From UBA6168 sp041752395 (lineage in GTDB: Bacteria; Bacteroidota; Bacteroidia; Chitinophagales; Saprospiraceae), in NCBI GenBank assembly GCA_041752395.1, contig JBGSWN010000231.1, forward strand, positions 1 through 29,707: a stretch of 29,707 nucleotides of DNA, given 5' to 3'. Below, piece by piece: positions 15,444 to 22,521 of the stretch; the first letter of the stretch is position 1; the number at the start of each line of letters is the position of its first letter. Both the position numbers and the translations under genes were made by a program. The notes below the pieces were generated by a model. That model worked only from the letters and a program-made list of their open reading frames with translations. It ran no database searches and was not told the origin of the DNA.

Positions 15444-16457
15444 ATGGAAAATATCAACGAAGTAAAATCGCTGCTGGCGGTACCAAAAGACATCGTCATC
15501 ACGACGCATCGGAACCCCGACGGAGACGCAATCGGCTCTTCGCTTGGCTTGAAACATTACTTGGAAATGTTGGGACACACCGTGAAAGTGGTAGTGCCAT
15601 CCGAGTCGCCCAATTTTTTGAATTGGATGCCTGGGGCCGATAAAATCCTGATTTACGACATCCATCAAGAAGACGCCAAGCGGGCATTGGAAAAACCGGA
15701 TATTGTTTTTTGCCTTGACTTCAACTCCCTCGAAAGGATTGACAAAATTGGAGAACTGATAGCACCGCTTAGGGCCAAAAAGATACTGATTGACCACCAC
15801 CTCTATCCTGAACCATTTTATGACTACGACCTTCACGATGTGACCGCCAGCTCTACCAGTGAACTGGTTTTTGATTTCATCAATTTTTTGGGGGATAAAA
15901 GCAAGATTGACAAGTCTATTGCAGAGTGTTTGTTCACAGGAATACTTACGGATACTGGCTCCTTCAAATATTCTACCTCACCCAAACTTTTTAGACTGGT
16001 AGCCGACCTACTGGAGCTTGGGGTGGATGACAACCGTATCCAGAATCTAGTGTTCAACAGCATGGAGGAAAAGCACTTGCGGCTCATTGGGCTGGTGCTG
16101 AATGAAAGGATGGAAGTGCTGGACGAATACCGCACGGCCATTATTACCTTGACGAAGCAGGATTATGAGAAATTCCAGATTAGCCGTGGTGACACGGAGG
16201 GCTTGGTCAATTTTTTGCTTCAAATGAAAAACATCACGATGGCAGCGTTCATTCATGAACAACCGACCATTACAAAGATATCATTGCGGTCAAAAGGCGA
16301 TTTTTCGGTGCAAGAAATTTGCAGGAAGCATTTCAAGGGCGGAGGCCACAAGAATGCTTCGGGCGGATATTCTTATATCGGCCTTCGGCCAACAGTGAGT
16401 AAGTTTAAACAAATTTTGCCTGAATATCAGGAGGCGCTTTTAAACAATGACTTGTAA
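15444..16457 (+). CDS. nrnA: DHH/DHHA1 phosphoesterase, NrnA-like oligoribonuclease/pAp phosphatase
   Basis: The 337-aa protein carries a DHH domain followed by a DHHA1 domain. Visible motifs are THRNPDGDAIGSS (H22, D26, D28), CLDFNSLERI with D92, LIDHH (D117-H118-H119), TGILTDTGSFKYS, and the DHHA1 substrate motif GGGHKNASGG from G299. NrnA-type enzymes degrade short oligoribonucleotides (nanoRNA, pGpG) and dephosphorylate pAp from 5' to 3' ends in the cytoplasm with Mn2+; Bacteroidota lack classical Orn in many lineages, so this may be the essential nanoRNase. ATG 15444 (MENINEVK) is preferred over a TTG at 15405, which adds a non-conserved leader. The FKBP lipoprotein gene begins 52 bp after the stop, probably in the same transcript. 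Confidence 0.9.
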   Translation: MENINEVKSLLAVPKDIVITTHRNPDGDAIGSSLGLKHYLEMLGHTVKVVVPSESPNFLNWMPGADKILIYDIHQEDAKRALEKPDIVFCLDFNSLERIDKIGELIAPLRAKKILIDHHLYPEPFYDYDLHDVTASSTSELVFDFINFLGDKSKIDKSIAECLFTGILTDTGSFKYSTSPKLFRLVADLLELGVDDNRIQNLVFNSMEEKHLRLIGLVLNERMEVLDEYRTAIITLTKQDYEKFQISRGDTEGLVNFLLQMKNITMAAFIHEQPTITKISLRSKGDFSVQEICRKHFKGGGHKNASGGYSYIGLRPTVSKFKQILPEYQEALLNNDL

Positions 16458-16509
16458 GGTTCGCCGTACCAAAATCCTTCGGGAAGGCAGCCTGACAACT
16501 ATTCCAACA

Positions 16510-17415
16510 ATGAAAAAGATTTCTTTTCTTCTGTTCGCAGCTTTCGCTGCACTCATGATTGCTTGTGGAGGTAACGAAATGACTTCACCAAGCGGCTACA
16601 AGTATATCAAGCACACTAATTCCACGGAGGGTGAATCACCCAAGGTTGGGGATTACGGCTTTGTGAACATCTCCGTTTTTCAAGACGATTCTTTGGTAAA
16701 CAGCACCTACCAGATGGGACGAACCGTTCCGATCGCAATACCTGATATGTCTAAGATTCCGGAGGAACAAAAAGGTGTTGGAAAAGCAAATCCAGTAGCC
16801 GATGTTTTGATGCTCATGAAAGTTGGAGACAGTGTAACGGTAAATGTTCCGATTGACTCATCCATGCGCAAGTCACCAGCTTTGGCAAATGCCAAAAAAC
16901 TTTCTTATGCAGTGGTTTTGGTGGAAATAAAAACCAAGGAGCAATATGACCAATTCCTTGCTGACCAGCGGAAAGAAAAGGATGACAAAGCCACTGCTAT
17001 GAAAGGTGAAGAGGCTGCTGTAGCCGCTCAATTGGGTGGTATTGTGAAAGATTACGTAGCTGGTAAAAATAAGGACAAGATAAAGTCAACTGCATCTGGC
17101 CTAAAATACATGATTCTTGCCGAAGGCACAGGTAAGCAAGCAGAAGCTGGCAAAACTGTGGATGTAATGTATTACGGAATGCTACCGAACGGCGAGGAGT
17201 TTGATAATTCCTACAAGCGTGGCCAAGAGTTCAGCTTCCCACTCGGTCAAGGCCAAGTAATCAAGGGATGGGACGAAGGCATCGCTTTGTTGAAAGAAGG
17301 TTCAAAAGCAGTCCTTTTCATTCCATCTGACTTGGCATACGGCGACCAGGGTACTGGCAAAATTCCAGCTAAATCGGAATTGATGTTTTATGTAGAGCTT
17401 AAGAAAGTGAACTAA
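16510..17415 (+). CDS. FKBP-type peptidyl-prolyl isomerase lipoprotein
   Basis: ATG 16510 gives 301 aa starting MKKISFLLFAAFAALMIACGG: a lipoprotein signal with C19 as the lipidated Cys, so the protein should sit on a membrane facing the periplasm. The C-terminal FKBP domain (about 213-301) is canonical: VDVMYYGMLPNGEEFDNSY, FPLGQGQVIKGWDEGIALL, and AYGDQGTGKIPAKSELMFYV. Between about residues 35 and 155 a second stretch (GDYGFVNISVFQDDSLVNST, then VADVLMLMKVGDSVTVNVP) looks like a degenerate FKBP fold that has lost the catalytic aromatic residues. A charged helical linker (QRKEKDDKATAMKGEEA) joins the two. The likely job is folding of exported or outer-membrane proteins, with the N-terminal part as chaperone or dimerisation module (inference). 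Confidence 0.88.
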   Translation: MKKISFLLFAAFAALMIACGGNEMTSPSGYKYIKHTNSTEGESPKVGDYGFVNISVFQDDSLVNSTYQMGRTVPIAIPDMSKIPEEQKGVGKANPVADVLMLMKVGDSVTVNVPIDSSMRKSPALANAKKLSYAVVLVEIKTKEQYDQFLADQRKEKDDKATAMKGEEAAVAAQLGGIVKDYVAGKNKDKIKSTASGLKYMILAEGTGKQAEAGKTVDVMYYGMLPNGEEFDNSYKRGQEFSFPLGQGQVIKGWDEGIALLKEGSKAVLFIPSDLAYGDQGTGKIPAKSELMFYVELKKVN

Positions 17416-17432
17416 TATTGCGAGCGTTGAAT

Positions 17433-17468
17433 GCTGGGCAACTTTTATTATCAGGAAGTTTGCCCAGC
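17433..17468 (+). terminator. Candidate hairpin terminator after the FKBP gene
   Basis: GCTGGGCAACTT (17433-17444) pairs with AAGTTTGCCCAGC (17456-17468) with one bulged base and an 11-nt loop. The T-tract after it is weak (GTTTAGCAACCTTTT), so it may be an attenuator or RNA stability element before prfB rather than a full terminator. Confidence 0.45.
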
Positions 17469-17519
17469 GTTTAGCAACCTTTTCAGGTCTTCATTTAATT
17501 TTTTTAAACAAATAAAACT

Positions 17520-18624
17520 ATGACCAGTGAACAACTGATGACGCTCAAGGAGCGGCTTGGTCTTTTGAGGAGGTATCTTTGACGTCGCTAAACGACTTCA
17601 AGAGATAAAGGAAAAAGAAGAGCTGACAGGCGACCCCAATTTTTGGGAAGACCCCGCAAAAGCCCAAGCGGTCTTGAAAGTGATCAAGACCAACAAGAAA
17701 TGGGTGGAGCAATACACTACCATCGAAACCGAAGTGGGAGATGCGGAAGTGCTGCTGGAATTTCAGAAAGCAGGCGAAGCATCCGAAGCTGAAGTGGACG
17801 CTCAGTATGCTAAAGCCCAAGCATCGTTGGATGAAATTGAGTTCCGCTCAACGCTCGACCAACAAGAGGACGAGCTTGGTGCTGTCATTGAAATAAACGC
17901 AGGAGCTGGCGGTACAGAAGCTTGCGATTGGACTTCGATGCTCGCTCGCATGTACGTCATGTGGGCGGAGGCCAATGACTACAAAACTTCACAGCTTTGG
18001 CAGACACCAGGTGACACAGCTGGCGTAAAATCCGTTGGTTTGGAAATTGACGGTGATTATGCATACGGCATGTTGAAAGGTGAAAATGGTGTGCATCGCC
18101 TAGTTCGTGTGAGCCCTTTCAACTCGCAAGGAAAGCGGATGACCTCTTTTTCGTCCGTGTTTGTGCACCCAATGGTTGATGACCGCATCGAGATTGAAAT
18201 CAACCCAGCCGACCTTGAATGGGATACTTTCCGGGCAAGTGGCGCAGGTGGTCAGCACGTGAACAAGACCGAGTCTGCGGTGCGTGTGCGACATTTGCCA
18301 ACTGGAATTACTTGCGAATGCCAACAAGAGCGCTCACAAATGCAAAACAGGGACAAGGCCATGCAAATGCTGCGTTCCCGCTTGTATGAACGGGAGCTGG
18401 AAAAGCAAAAAGCAGAAAAAGACAAAGTGGAAGCAGGCAAGATGAAAAACGAGTGGGGCAGCCAAATCCGCAGTTATGTCCTCGATGACAGGCGAGTGAA
18501 GGACCACCGAACAGGCTTTCAAACTTCCCAGACTGACTCCGTCCTCGACGGTGAAATTGATGGGTTCCTCAAAGCTTTTTTGATGAACAAGACCACCGTT
18601 GGCGCTGATGAATTGGACGATTAA
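17520..18624 (+). CDS. prfB: Peptide chain release factor 2 with programmed +1 frameshift
   Basis: RF2 ends translation at UGA and UAA codons. The first 20 codons start at ATG 17520 (MTSEQLMTLKERLGLLRRYL) and hit TGA at 17580-17582. Reading resumes in the +1 frame from GAC at 17581 (DVAKRLQEIKEKEEL...) and continues to 18624, giving about 367 aa, the normal RF2 length (E. coli 365). The site is the classical one: an internal Shine-Dalgarno-like AGGAGG at 17568-17573, then TAT CTT TGA C. RF2 identity is confirmed by the codon-reading SPF tripeptide (S198-P199-F200, in RVSPFNSQGKR) and the catalytic GGQ at 243-245 (SGAGGQHVNKTESAVR). Low RF2 makes ribosomes pause at the UGA and shift, so the gene regulates itself. 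A hairpin terminator follows. Confidence 0.96.
17568..17583 (+). promoter_or_regulatory. prfB: RF2 autoregulatory frameshift site
   Basis: AGGAGGTATCTTTGAC contains the internal Shine-Dalgarno-like stimulator, the slippery CTT codon (17577-17579) and the in-frame TGA (17580-17582) followed by C. It differs from the common AGGGGGTATCTTTGAC at one base. Slippage from CUU to UUU moves the ribosome +1. Confidence 0.96.
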
Positions 18625-18646
18625 TCCACAGCGTTTTAGCATAAAA

Positions 18647-18684
18647 ACAAAAGCCGGTAGGGTAGTGCACCCTCCGGCTTTTGT
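18647..18684. terminator. Bidirectional hairpin terminator
   Basis: ACAAAAGCCGG (18647-18657) pairs with CCGGCTTTTGT (18674-18684); inside, AGGGT (18659-18663) pairs with ACCCT (18669-18673) across a 5-nt loop, with one bulged T at 18658. The U-rich end of the stem serves both prfB (+) and lysC (-), which converge here. Confidence 0.85.
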
Positions 18685-18713
18685 CATTTAAAGAATTGAT
18701 TGTCAACTAGATA

Positions 18714-20012
18714 TCAATCTTTCCGTTTAAGTTCGGGAACGACTTTCATCACCATTTGAACGGTGTTTTTAGAGCGTTCCTCCACCAATATTATTTTTCC
18801 ACTTCGCAACATGTCCAAGGTCTGCGGGGTGTAATGGCGAACAGTGGTCAGCTCTAAACCATCTTCATCAATGACCACTTTGAAGTCTTTTTCGATGCTT
18901 TCTGCAAATTTCTGTACCCGGTCATCCACTTTGTTCACGCAGACGGCAAAGCTGATAGCCGTGTTTTGCATTAAGTTAACCTGTAAACGGAACTCAGCGA
19001 TTTTTGTGAAAATATGGCTCATGTGGTGTTCCGCAACGAAGGAAAAGTCTCGGGTGCTAATGTTCAGCAGTGCCTGTTTCTTTTCCAAGGCAACCATAGG
19101 TGGGTAGAGGTCATCAACGTCCGGCCCAATGAAAGTGCCGGGTGCTTCTGGGTTCAAAAACGACTTGACATAAAGCGGGATACTCTTGTTTTGCAGTGGC
19201 TTTATCGTTTTCGGGTGAATGACTTTAGCGCCGTAATAGGTCATTTCAATAGCTTCCTTGTAGCTAAGTCGGTCAAGTTTTGCCACGTTTTCGAAGATTC
19301 GTGGGTCAGCGGTGAGTACTCCGGGAACGTCTTTCCAAATGGTCATGCCTTCAGCATCCAAGCAATACGAGAAAATTGCGGCGGTATAATCCGAGCCTTC
19401 CCGACCAAGTGTCGTGGTGAAATTTTCAGTGGTACTACCGATAAACCCTTGCGTCAAAACAAAGCCGCCTGCTTCGACCATTGGTTTTGTAATTTTGATG
19501 GCGTTCTCCACGGTTTCATCCCATTGTACCCAGCCCTCCCGATAAATATTATCTGTTAGAATGATGTCTCTGGCATCCAACCATTGCGTTGGTAAGCCAG
19601 CGTGATTTAGGTAAGCAGCCAAGATTTTCGAAGAAACCAACTCCCCAGCACAAACGATTTGGTCGTATAAGAAATCATAATTTGGATGAGGCTCTTCATC
19701 CAAAACCCATTCCACTGCTACAAAAGTATCGTTCACTTCGTCAAAAGCTGGATGTCCTTTACCGAACAGCTCCTCCATGATGGCATAGTGGGATTGTTTT
19801 AGGTTTTCCAGAAGCGCAGTGGCTGCTCCTGTCTTATTTGCATGTGCGGAAACGATATTTTCCAACGCATCAGTCGTCTTCCCCATAGCGGAAACGACAA
19901 TCATAATTGGGTCTTCCTTAAAGGACTGAAGGATGGAAGTTACGTTTTTGATGCCAGCGGCATCTTTGACGGAAGCGCCGCCAAACTTGAATACTTTCAG
20001 TTTCTTTTTCAT
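18714..20012 (-). CDS. lysC: Aspartate kinase (monofunctional)
   Basis: The 432-aa enzyme phosphorylates L-aspartate with ATP, the first step towards lysine/diaminopimelate, threonine and methionine. The N-terminal signature FKFGGASVKD (residues 8-17, K9 contacting phosphate) and GREGSDYTAA (203-212) followed by IWKDVPGVLTADPRI are diagnostic of aspartokinase. The C-terminal 115 residues (from LLNISTRDFSFV at about 315) form the ACT-type regulatory region, so feedback control by an amino-acid end product is likely. The length fits a monofunctional enzyme: there is no homoserine dehydrogenase domain as in ThrA. It is transcribed alone, with a TACCTTTG promoter candidate about 30 bp upstream. 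The leader is too short to hold a lysine riboswitch. Confidence 0.94.
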   Translation of the reverse strand: MKKKLKVFKFGGASVKDAAGIKNVTSILQSFKEDPIMIVVSAMGKTTDALENIVSAHANKTGAATALLENLKQSHYAIMEELFGKGHPAFDEVNDTFVAVEWVLDEEPHPNYDFLYDQIVCAGELVSSKILAAYLNHAGLPTQWLDARDIILTDNIYREGWVQWDETVENAIKITKPMVEAGGFVLTQGFIGSTTENFTTTLGREGSDYTAAIFSYCLDAEGMTIWKDVPGVLTADPRIFENVAKLDRLSYKEAIEMTYYGAKVIHPKTIKPLQNKSIPLYVKSFLNPEAPGTFIGPDVDDLYPPMVALEKKQALLNISTRDFSFVAEHHMSHIFTKIAEFRLQVNLMQNTAISFAVCVNKVDDRVQKFAESIEKDFKVVIDEDGLELTTVRHYTPQTLDMLRSGKIILVEERSKNTVQMVMKVVPELKRKD

Positions 20013-20040
20013 TCAATTCATTTGTTTTAAAAAGCAGCGG

Positions 20041-20048
20041 CAAAGGTA
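20041..20048 (-). promoter_or_regulatory. Candidate -7 promoter element TACCTTTG for lysC
   Basis: On the minus strand TTACCTTTGCCGC lies 29 bp before the lysC ATG, a good match to TAnnTTTGC and a sensible distance. It is almost identical to the element upstream of mrp (26147-26154). The -33 box is not obvious. Confidence 0.6.
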
Positions 20049-20088
20049 ATTCTTGTCCAAAAATGCACTTGCAGTTTTTTCAAAATAG

Positions 20089-20123
20089 AAAGCGGCGACA
20101 TTTACATGAAATGCCGCCGCTTT
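20089..20123. terminator. Hairpin terminator after the sigma factor gene
   Basis: AAAGCGGCG-a-CATTT (20089-20103) pairs with AAATG-c-CGCCGCTTT (20109-20123), a 14-bp stem with one A-C mismatch and a 5-nt loop. On the minus strand CTATTTTGAAAAAA follows, giving a modest U-tract. It lies 23 bp after the stop of the sigma gene and upstream of the lysC promoter, isolating the two. Confidence 0.75.
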
Positions 20124-20145
20124 TATTTCGAAGCAAAATCAGCGT

Positions 20146-21012
20146 TTAATTAAGGCTAAAGTACAAGCCATGTCGCTGAACTTTTGACTGGAGGCTTTTT
20201 AGGCCTTTGTATTTTATCTGGCGAATGCGCTCTTTGCCAACACCCAGAATTTCACTGATTTCGTCAAGACTGTAAGCTCGGTCACGACCTATTCCGTAGA
20301 ACATGGCCAATACCTGTGCCTCATTCTCAGGCAAGCTGTTGAGCAACATTTCGACTTCCTTCTGCATGGATTCGTGCTGAACCACTTTTGCATCGGGGCG
20401 TGGGATTGCGTCGTCTTCGATGAAATAGGTCAAGTCAACATCTTCGTCATCGCCAAGCGGTGCATCGAGTGAACTGCACCTGCCATTGGTTGACAAGCAT
20501 TTTTCTACTGAGTCAATGGTCATTTCAACCACCGCTGCAATCTCTTCGAGCGTTGGCTCTCGCTCATAAACTTGCATGAGGTCGTCACGGGTACGAGAAA
20601 CCCGCATCAGGTTGGATTGGTGGTTGAATGGCACCCTGATTTCTCTTGACTTTTCACCGATAGCCTGAAGAATACTTTGGCGAATCCACCAAACGGCATA
20701 GGAAATGAACTTGAATCCTTTGGTTTCGTCAAAACGCTCGGCAGCTTTCAGCAAGCCAAGGTTTCCTTCGTTTATCAAGTCGCCCAAAGAAAGGCCGCAG
20801 TTTTGGTACTGCTTCGCTACTGAAATGACGAATTTAAGGTTGCAATTGACGATTTTCTGGAAAGCGTCGAGGCTACCCTCTTTGTATTTCCTGAACATGT
20901 TGACTTCCTGCTCCGGCGTAAGAACGTCGTAGCGGGAAACCTCCGTCATGTATTTTTCAAGTGATTTGGCATCCCGGCGAGTAATCGACTGGGTAATGAC
21001 TAAAGCTCTCAT
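20146..21012 (-). CDS. rpoD: Sigma-70 family RNA polymerase sigma factor (RpoD/SigA type)
   Basis: The 288-aa protein has the short layout of Bacteroidota primary sigma factors: no region 1.1, then region 1.2 (SLEKYMTEVSRYDVLTPEQE), region 2 (NLKFVISVAKQYQ, SLGDLINEGNLGLLKAAERF, FKFISYAVWWIRQSILQAI), region 3 (EREPTLEEIAAVVEMT) and region 4 (SLDEISEILGVGKERIRQIK). Region 2.4 keeps the YAVWWIRQSI helix that reads the -10 region. Compared with the primary factor as I remember it, this protein differs at usually fixed places: GEKSREIRVPFN instead of an AEQSRIVRLPLN-like stretch, and GVGKERIRQIKYKG instead of LTRERVRQIKEKA. It may therefore be a second, group 2-like paralogue rather than the housekeeping factor. 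It is transcribed alone, from a long AT-rich upstream region. Confidence 0.85.
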   Translation of the reverse strand: MRALVITQSITRRDAKSLEKYMTEVSRYDVLTPEQEVNMFRKYKEGSLDAFQKIVNCNLKFVISVAKQYQNCGLSLGDLINEGNLGLLKAAERFDETKGFKFISYAVWWIRQSILQAIGEKSREIRVPFNHQSNLMRVSRTRDDLMQVYEREPTLEEIAAVVEMTIDSVEKCLSTNGRCSSLDAPLGDDEDVDLTYFIEDDAIPRPDAKVVQHESMQKEVEMLLNSLPENEAQVLAMFYGIGRDRAYSLDEISEILGVGKERIRQIKYKGLKSLQSKVQRHGLYFSLN

Positions 21013-21437
21013 TGATTAAAATAAATTTACCCTGATACCTTCAGGGATAGTCTTGGAAAGTGGCTTAACGCTTTTCGTTTTCCTGAAAACAATTTTTTAT
21101 GTTTGTTTAACGGTAAACAACCTTCCGGTATTAGAATTTTTACTAGATTTTTTTACTTTAAACAGAAATAACACCTGAAATAACAGAATCTGTTGTCAAT
21201 AGTTCGCAAAGGTGTGAAGGATTTTTGGTATTATTTTTGTCTATTTTCATTCATATTTCTTCCTACTCATCTATTCCTGGTCTCTAATCCATTCAAATAA
21301 AAATCCAAAGGTTTATCCCTTTACAAAATTCTGTGTCTTGTAAACCAAGATTAACATTTTATTGATGCCTGTTCTTCAAGGTACAAGATGAGAATTTTGA
21401 CATTTTTGAATAACAATTTCCCCCTTTTTCTGATGCT
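21013..21437. other. 425-bp AT-rich divergent intergenic region
   Basis: This region lies between the sigma gene (-) and the thrombospondin type 3 repeat gene (+) and has no plausible ORF. It holds a small hairpin in the sigma leader, CCCTGA (21030-21035) with TCAGGG (21041-21046). On the minus strand CACCTTTGC at about 21206-21214 is one base off the -7 consensus and would give the sigma mRNA a leader of nearly 200 nt. On the plus strand TATTTTTG at 21232-21239 fits TAnnTTTG but lies about 200 bp from the next gene. Both are weak. Confidence 0.5.
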
Positions 21438-22238
21438 ATGACTTTAAGGTCAAACACGAAACTCAACTTTACTCACTTTTGTTGGATTTCATTCACATTT
21501 TTATTGATATCGCCATCAATTGGTTGCAAAACTGAACCTACTCAAAAAGTAGTGGATGTGGTTTTCGATTTCGACCAGGACGGTGTACCAGACCAACTTG
21601 ACCTGGACGACGACAATGATGGAATCCCTGATGAGATTGAGACTGCGGCTGATTTGGATGGCGACAAAATTTCCAACTACCAAGACAGGGACAGTGACGG
21701 TGATGGAATCCCAGATTTGATTGAAGCAACGGGGGTTGATAAAGACGGCGATGGCATTCTGGATGCTTGGGACGAATGGGAGGATGAAAATCACAACGGC
21801 CTCCATGATGAATACGAGAATGAACCTTTGGTGGGATTCGCAGAAATAGGTGGAGTAAAACGTTGGTTCAGTGAGCACCAATTTGGAATATGCTCTCTGG
21901 ATGAAGACAAGGATGGAATCCCAAATTTTTGGGATACAGACAGCGACAATGATGGAATCCCAGACAGCAAAGAAGTTGGTATCAACCTGATTCCAACCAA
22001 ATTAGTGGATACCAATGCCGACGGTTTTGACGATCGCTTGATTGGAAATTTTTATACCCAAGGGGATAAAGAGGGACGCAGTGGGCATCCCGAATATGTT
22101 CGCCAAGAATTAAGCCTTTACGAATCTGTGCATCCTGATGGGAGTTTTGGGGTATTAAATGGCTTCGCAGATATAGATGACAATGGAAACGGCATCCCTG
22201 ATTTTTTGGAGAAGAAAAATACAGACATCAAAAATTGA
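21438..22238 (+). CDS. Ca-binding thrombospondin type 3 repeat lipoprotein (putative)
   Basis: The 266-aa protein starts with an export signal (HFCWISFTFLLISPSIGC); C30 is a possible lipid-attachment Cys, although the residues before it fit a lipobox only loosely. The rest is built of Asp-rich Ca-binding thrombospondin type 3/EF-hand-like loops: DFDQDGVPDQLDLDDDNDGI, DLDGDKISNYQDRDSDGDGI, DKDGDGILDAWDEWEDENHN and, after a less repetitive stretch near residues 130-150, DEDKDGIPNFWDTDSDNDGI and a final DDNGNGIPDF. Such repeats form Ca-loaded, rigid stalks in extracellular proteins. There is no T9SS tail. The 'GATGGAATCCC' DNA word recurs, so the repeats arose by duplication. A structural or adhesive role outside the cell is likely, but no partner is known. 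Confidence 0.8.
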   Translation: MTLRSNTKLNFTHFCWISFTFLLISPSIGCKTEPTQKVVDVVFDFDQDGVPDQLDLDDDNDGIPDEIETAADLDGDKISNYQDRDSDGDGIPDLIEATGVDKDGDGILDAWDEWEDENHNGLHDEYENEPLVGFAEIGGVKRWFSEHQFGICSLDEDKDGIPNFWDTDSDNDGIPDSKEVGINLIPTKLVDTNADGFDDRLIGNFYTQGDKEGRSGHPEYVRQELSLYESVHPDGSFGVLNGFADIDDNGNGIPDFLEKKNTDIKN

Positions 22239-22370
22239 CCTGTGAGTAAGGCAACATCCGTATCAATTCCTTTTGTTTTCCATGCTATAAAAAATTGATT
22301 TACAAGAATTTAGAGTCAAACTATTGCGACTTTCACGTATCAAACAAATATTCACTTAAACAAAAACATC

Positions 22371-22445
22371 ATGAATCGAAAGTTCACACTAAACGTGATT
22401 TTTGGCGCAGTAGCCTTGTTTTCAGTAAAATCCCATCCACCCTAG
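22371..22445 (+). CDS. 24-residue orphan signal-peptide-like ORF
   Basis: ATG 22371 opens MNRKFTLNVIFGAVALFSVK followed by SHPP and a TAG at 22443. It has the basic start and hydrophobic core of a signal peptide but nothing after it. The ATG sits in an AT-rich context (CAAAAACATC before it) like real starts in this window. A strong terminator follows at 22467. It may be a real tiny peptide or the 5' remnant of a deleted exported-protein gene. The rest of 22239-22466 shows nothing else. Confidence 0.35.
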   Translation: MNRKFTLNVIFGAVALFSVKSHPP

Positions 22446-22466
22446 AAGAGAAAGGATTGAATAATT

Positions 22467-22500
22467 AAAAAGGGTTTGGCAGCGATGCCAAACCCTTTTT
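22467..22500. terminator. Bidirectional hairpin terminator with GCGA tetraloop
   Basis: A perfect 15-bp stem, AAAAAGGGTTTGGCA (22467-22481) with TGCCAAACCCTTTTT (22486-22500), closes a GCGA loop of the GNRA type. It ends both the plus-strand unit and the minus-strand mrp-to-acyltransferase operon. Confidence 0.92.
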
Positions 22501-22521
22501 AATTTGTGGGAACTGGGAAGT

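Noticed and set aside
17520..17583. In-frame TGA early in prfB as a broken gene
   Set aside because: The surrounding AGGAGGTATCTTTGAC is the classical RF2 programmed frameshift site and the downstream frame is intact, so this is regulation and not a pseudogene.
20013..20040. Lysine riboswitch before lysC
   Set aside because: The distance between the promoter candidate and the ATG is under 30 bp, far too short for the roughly 170-nt lysine aptamer.
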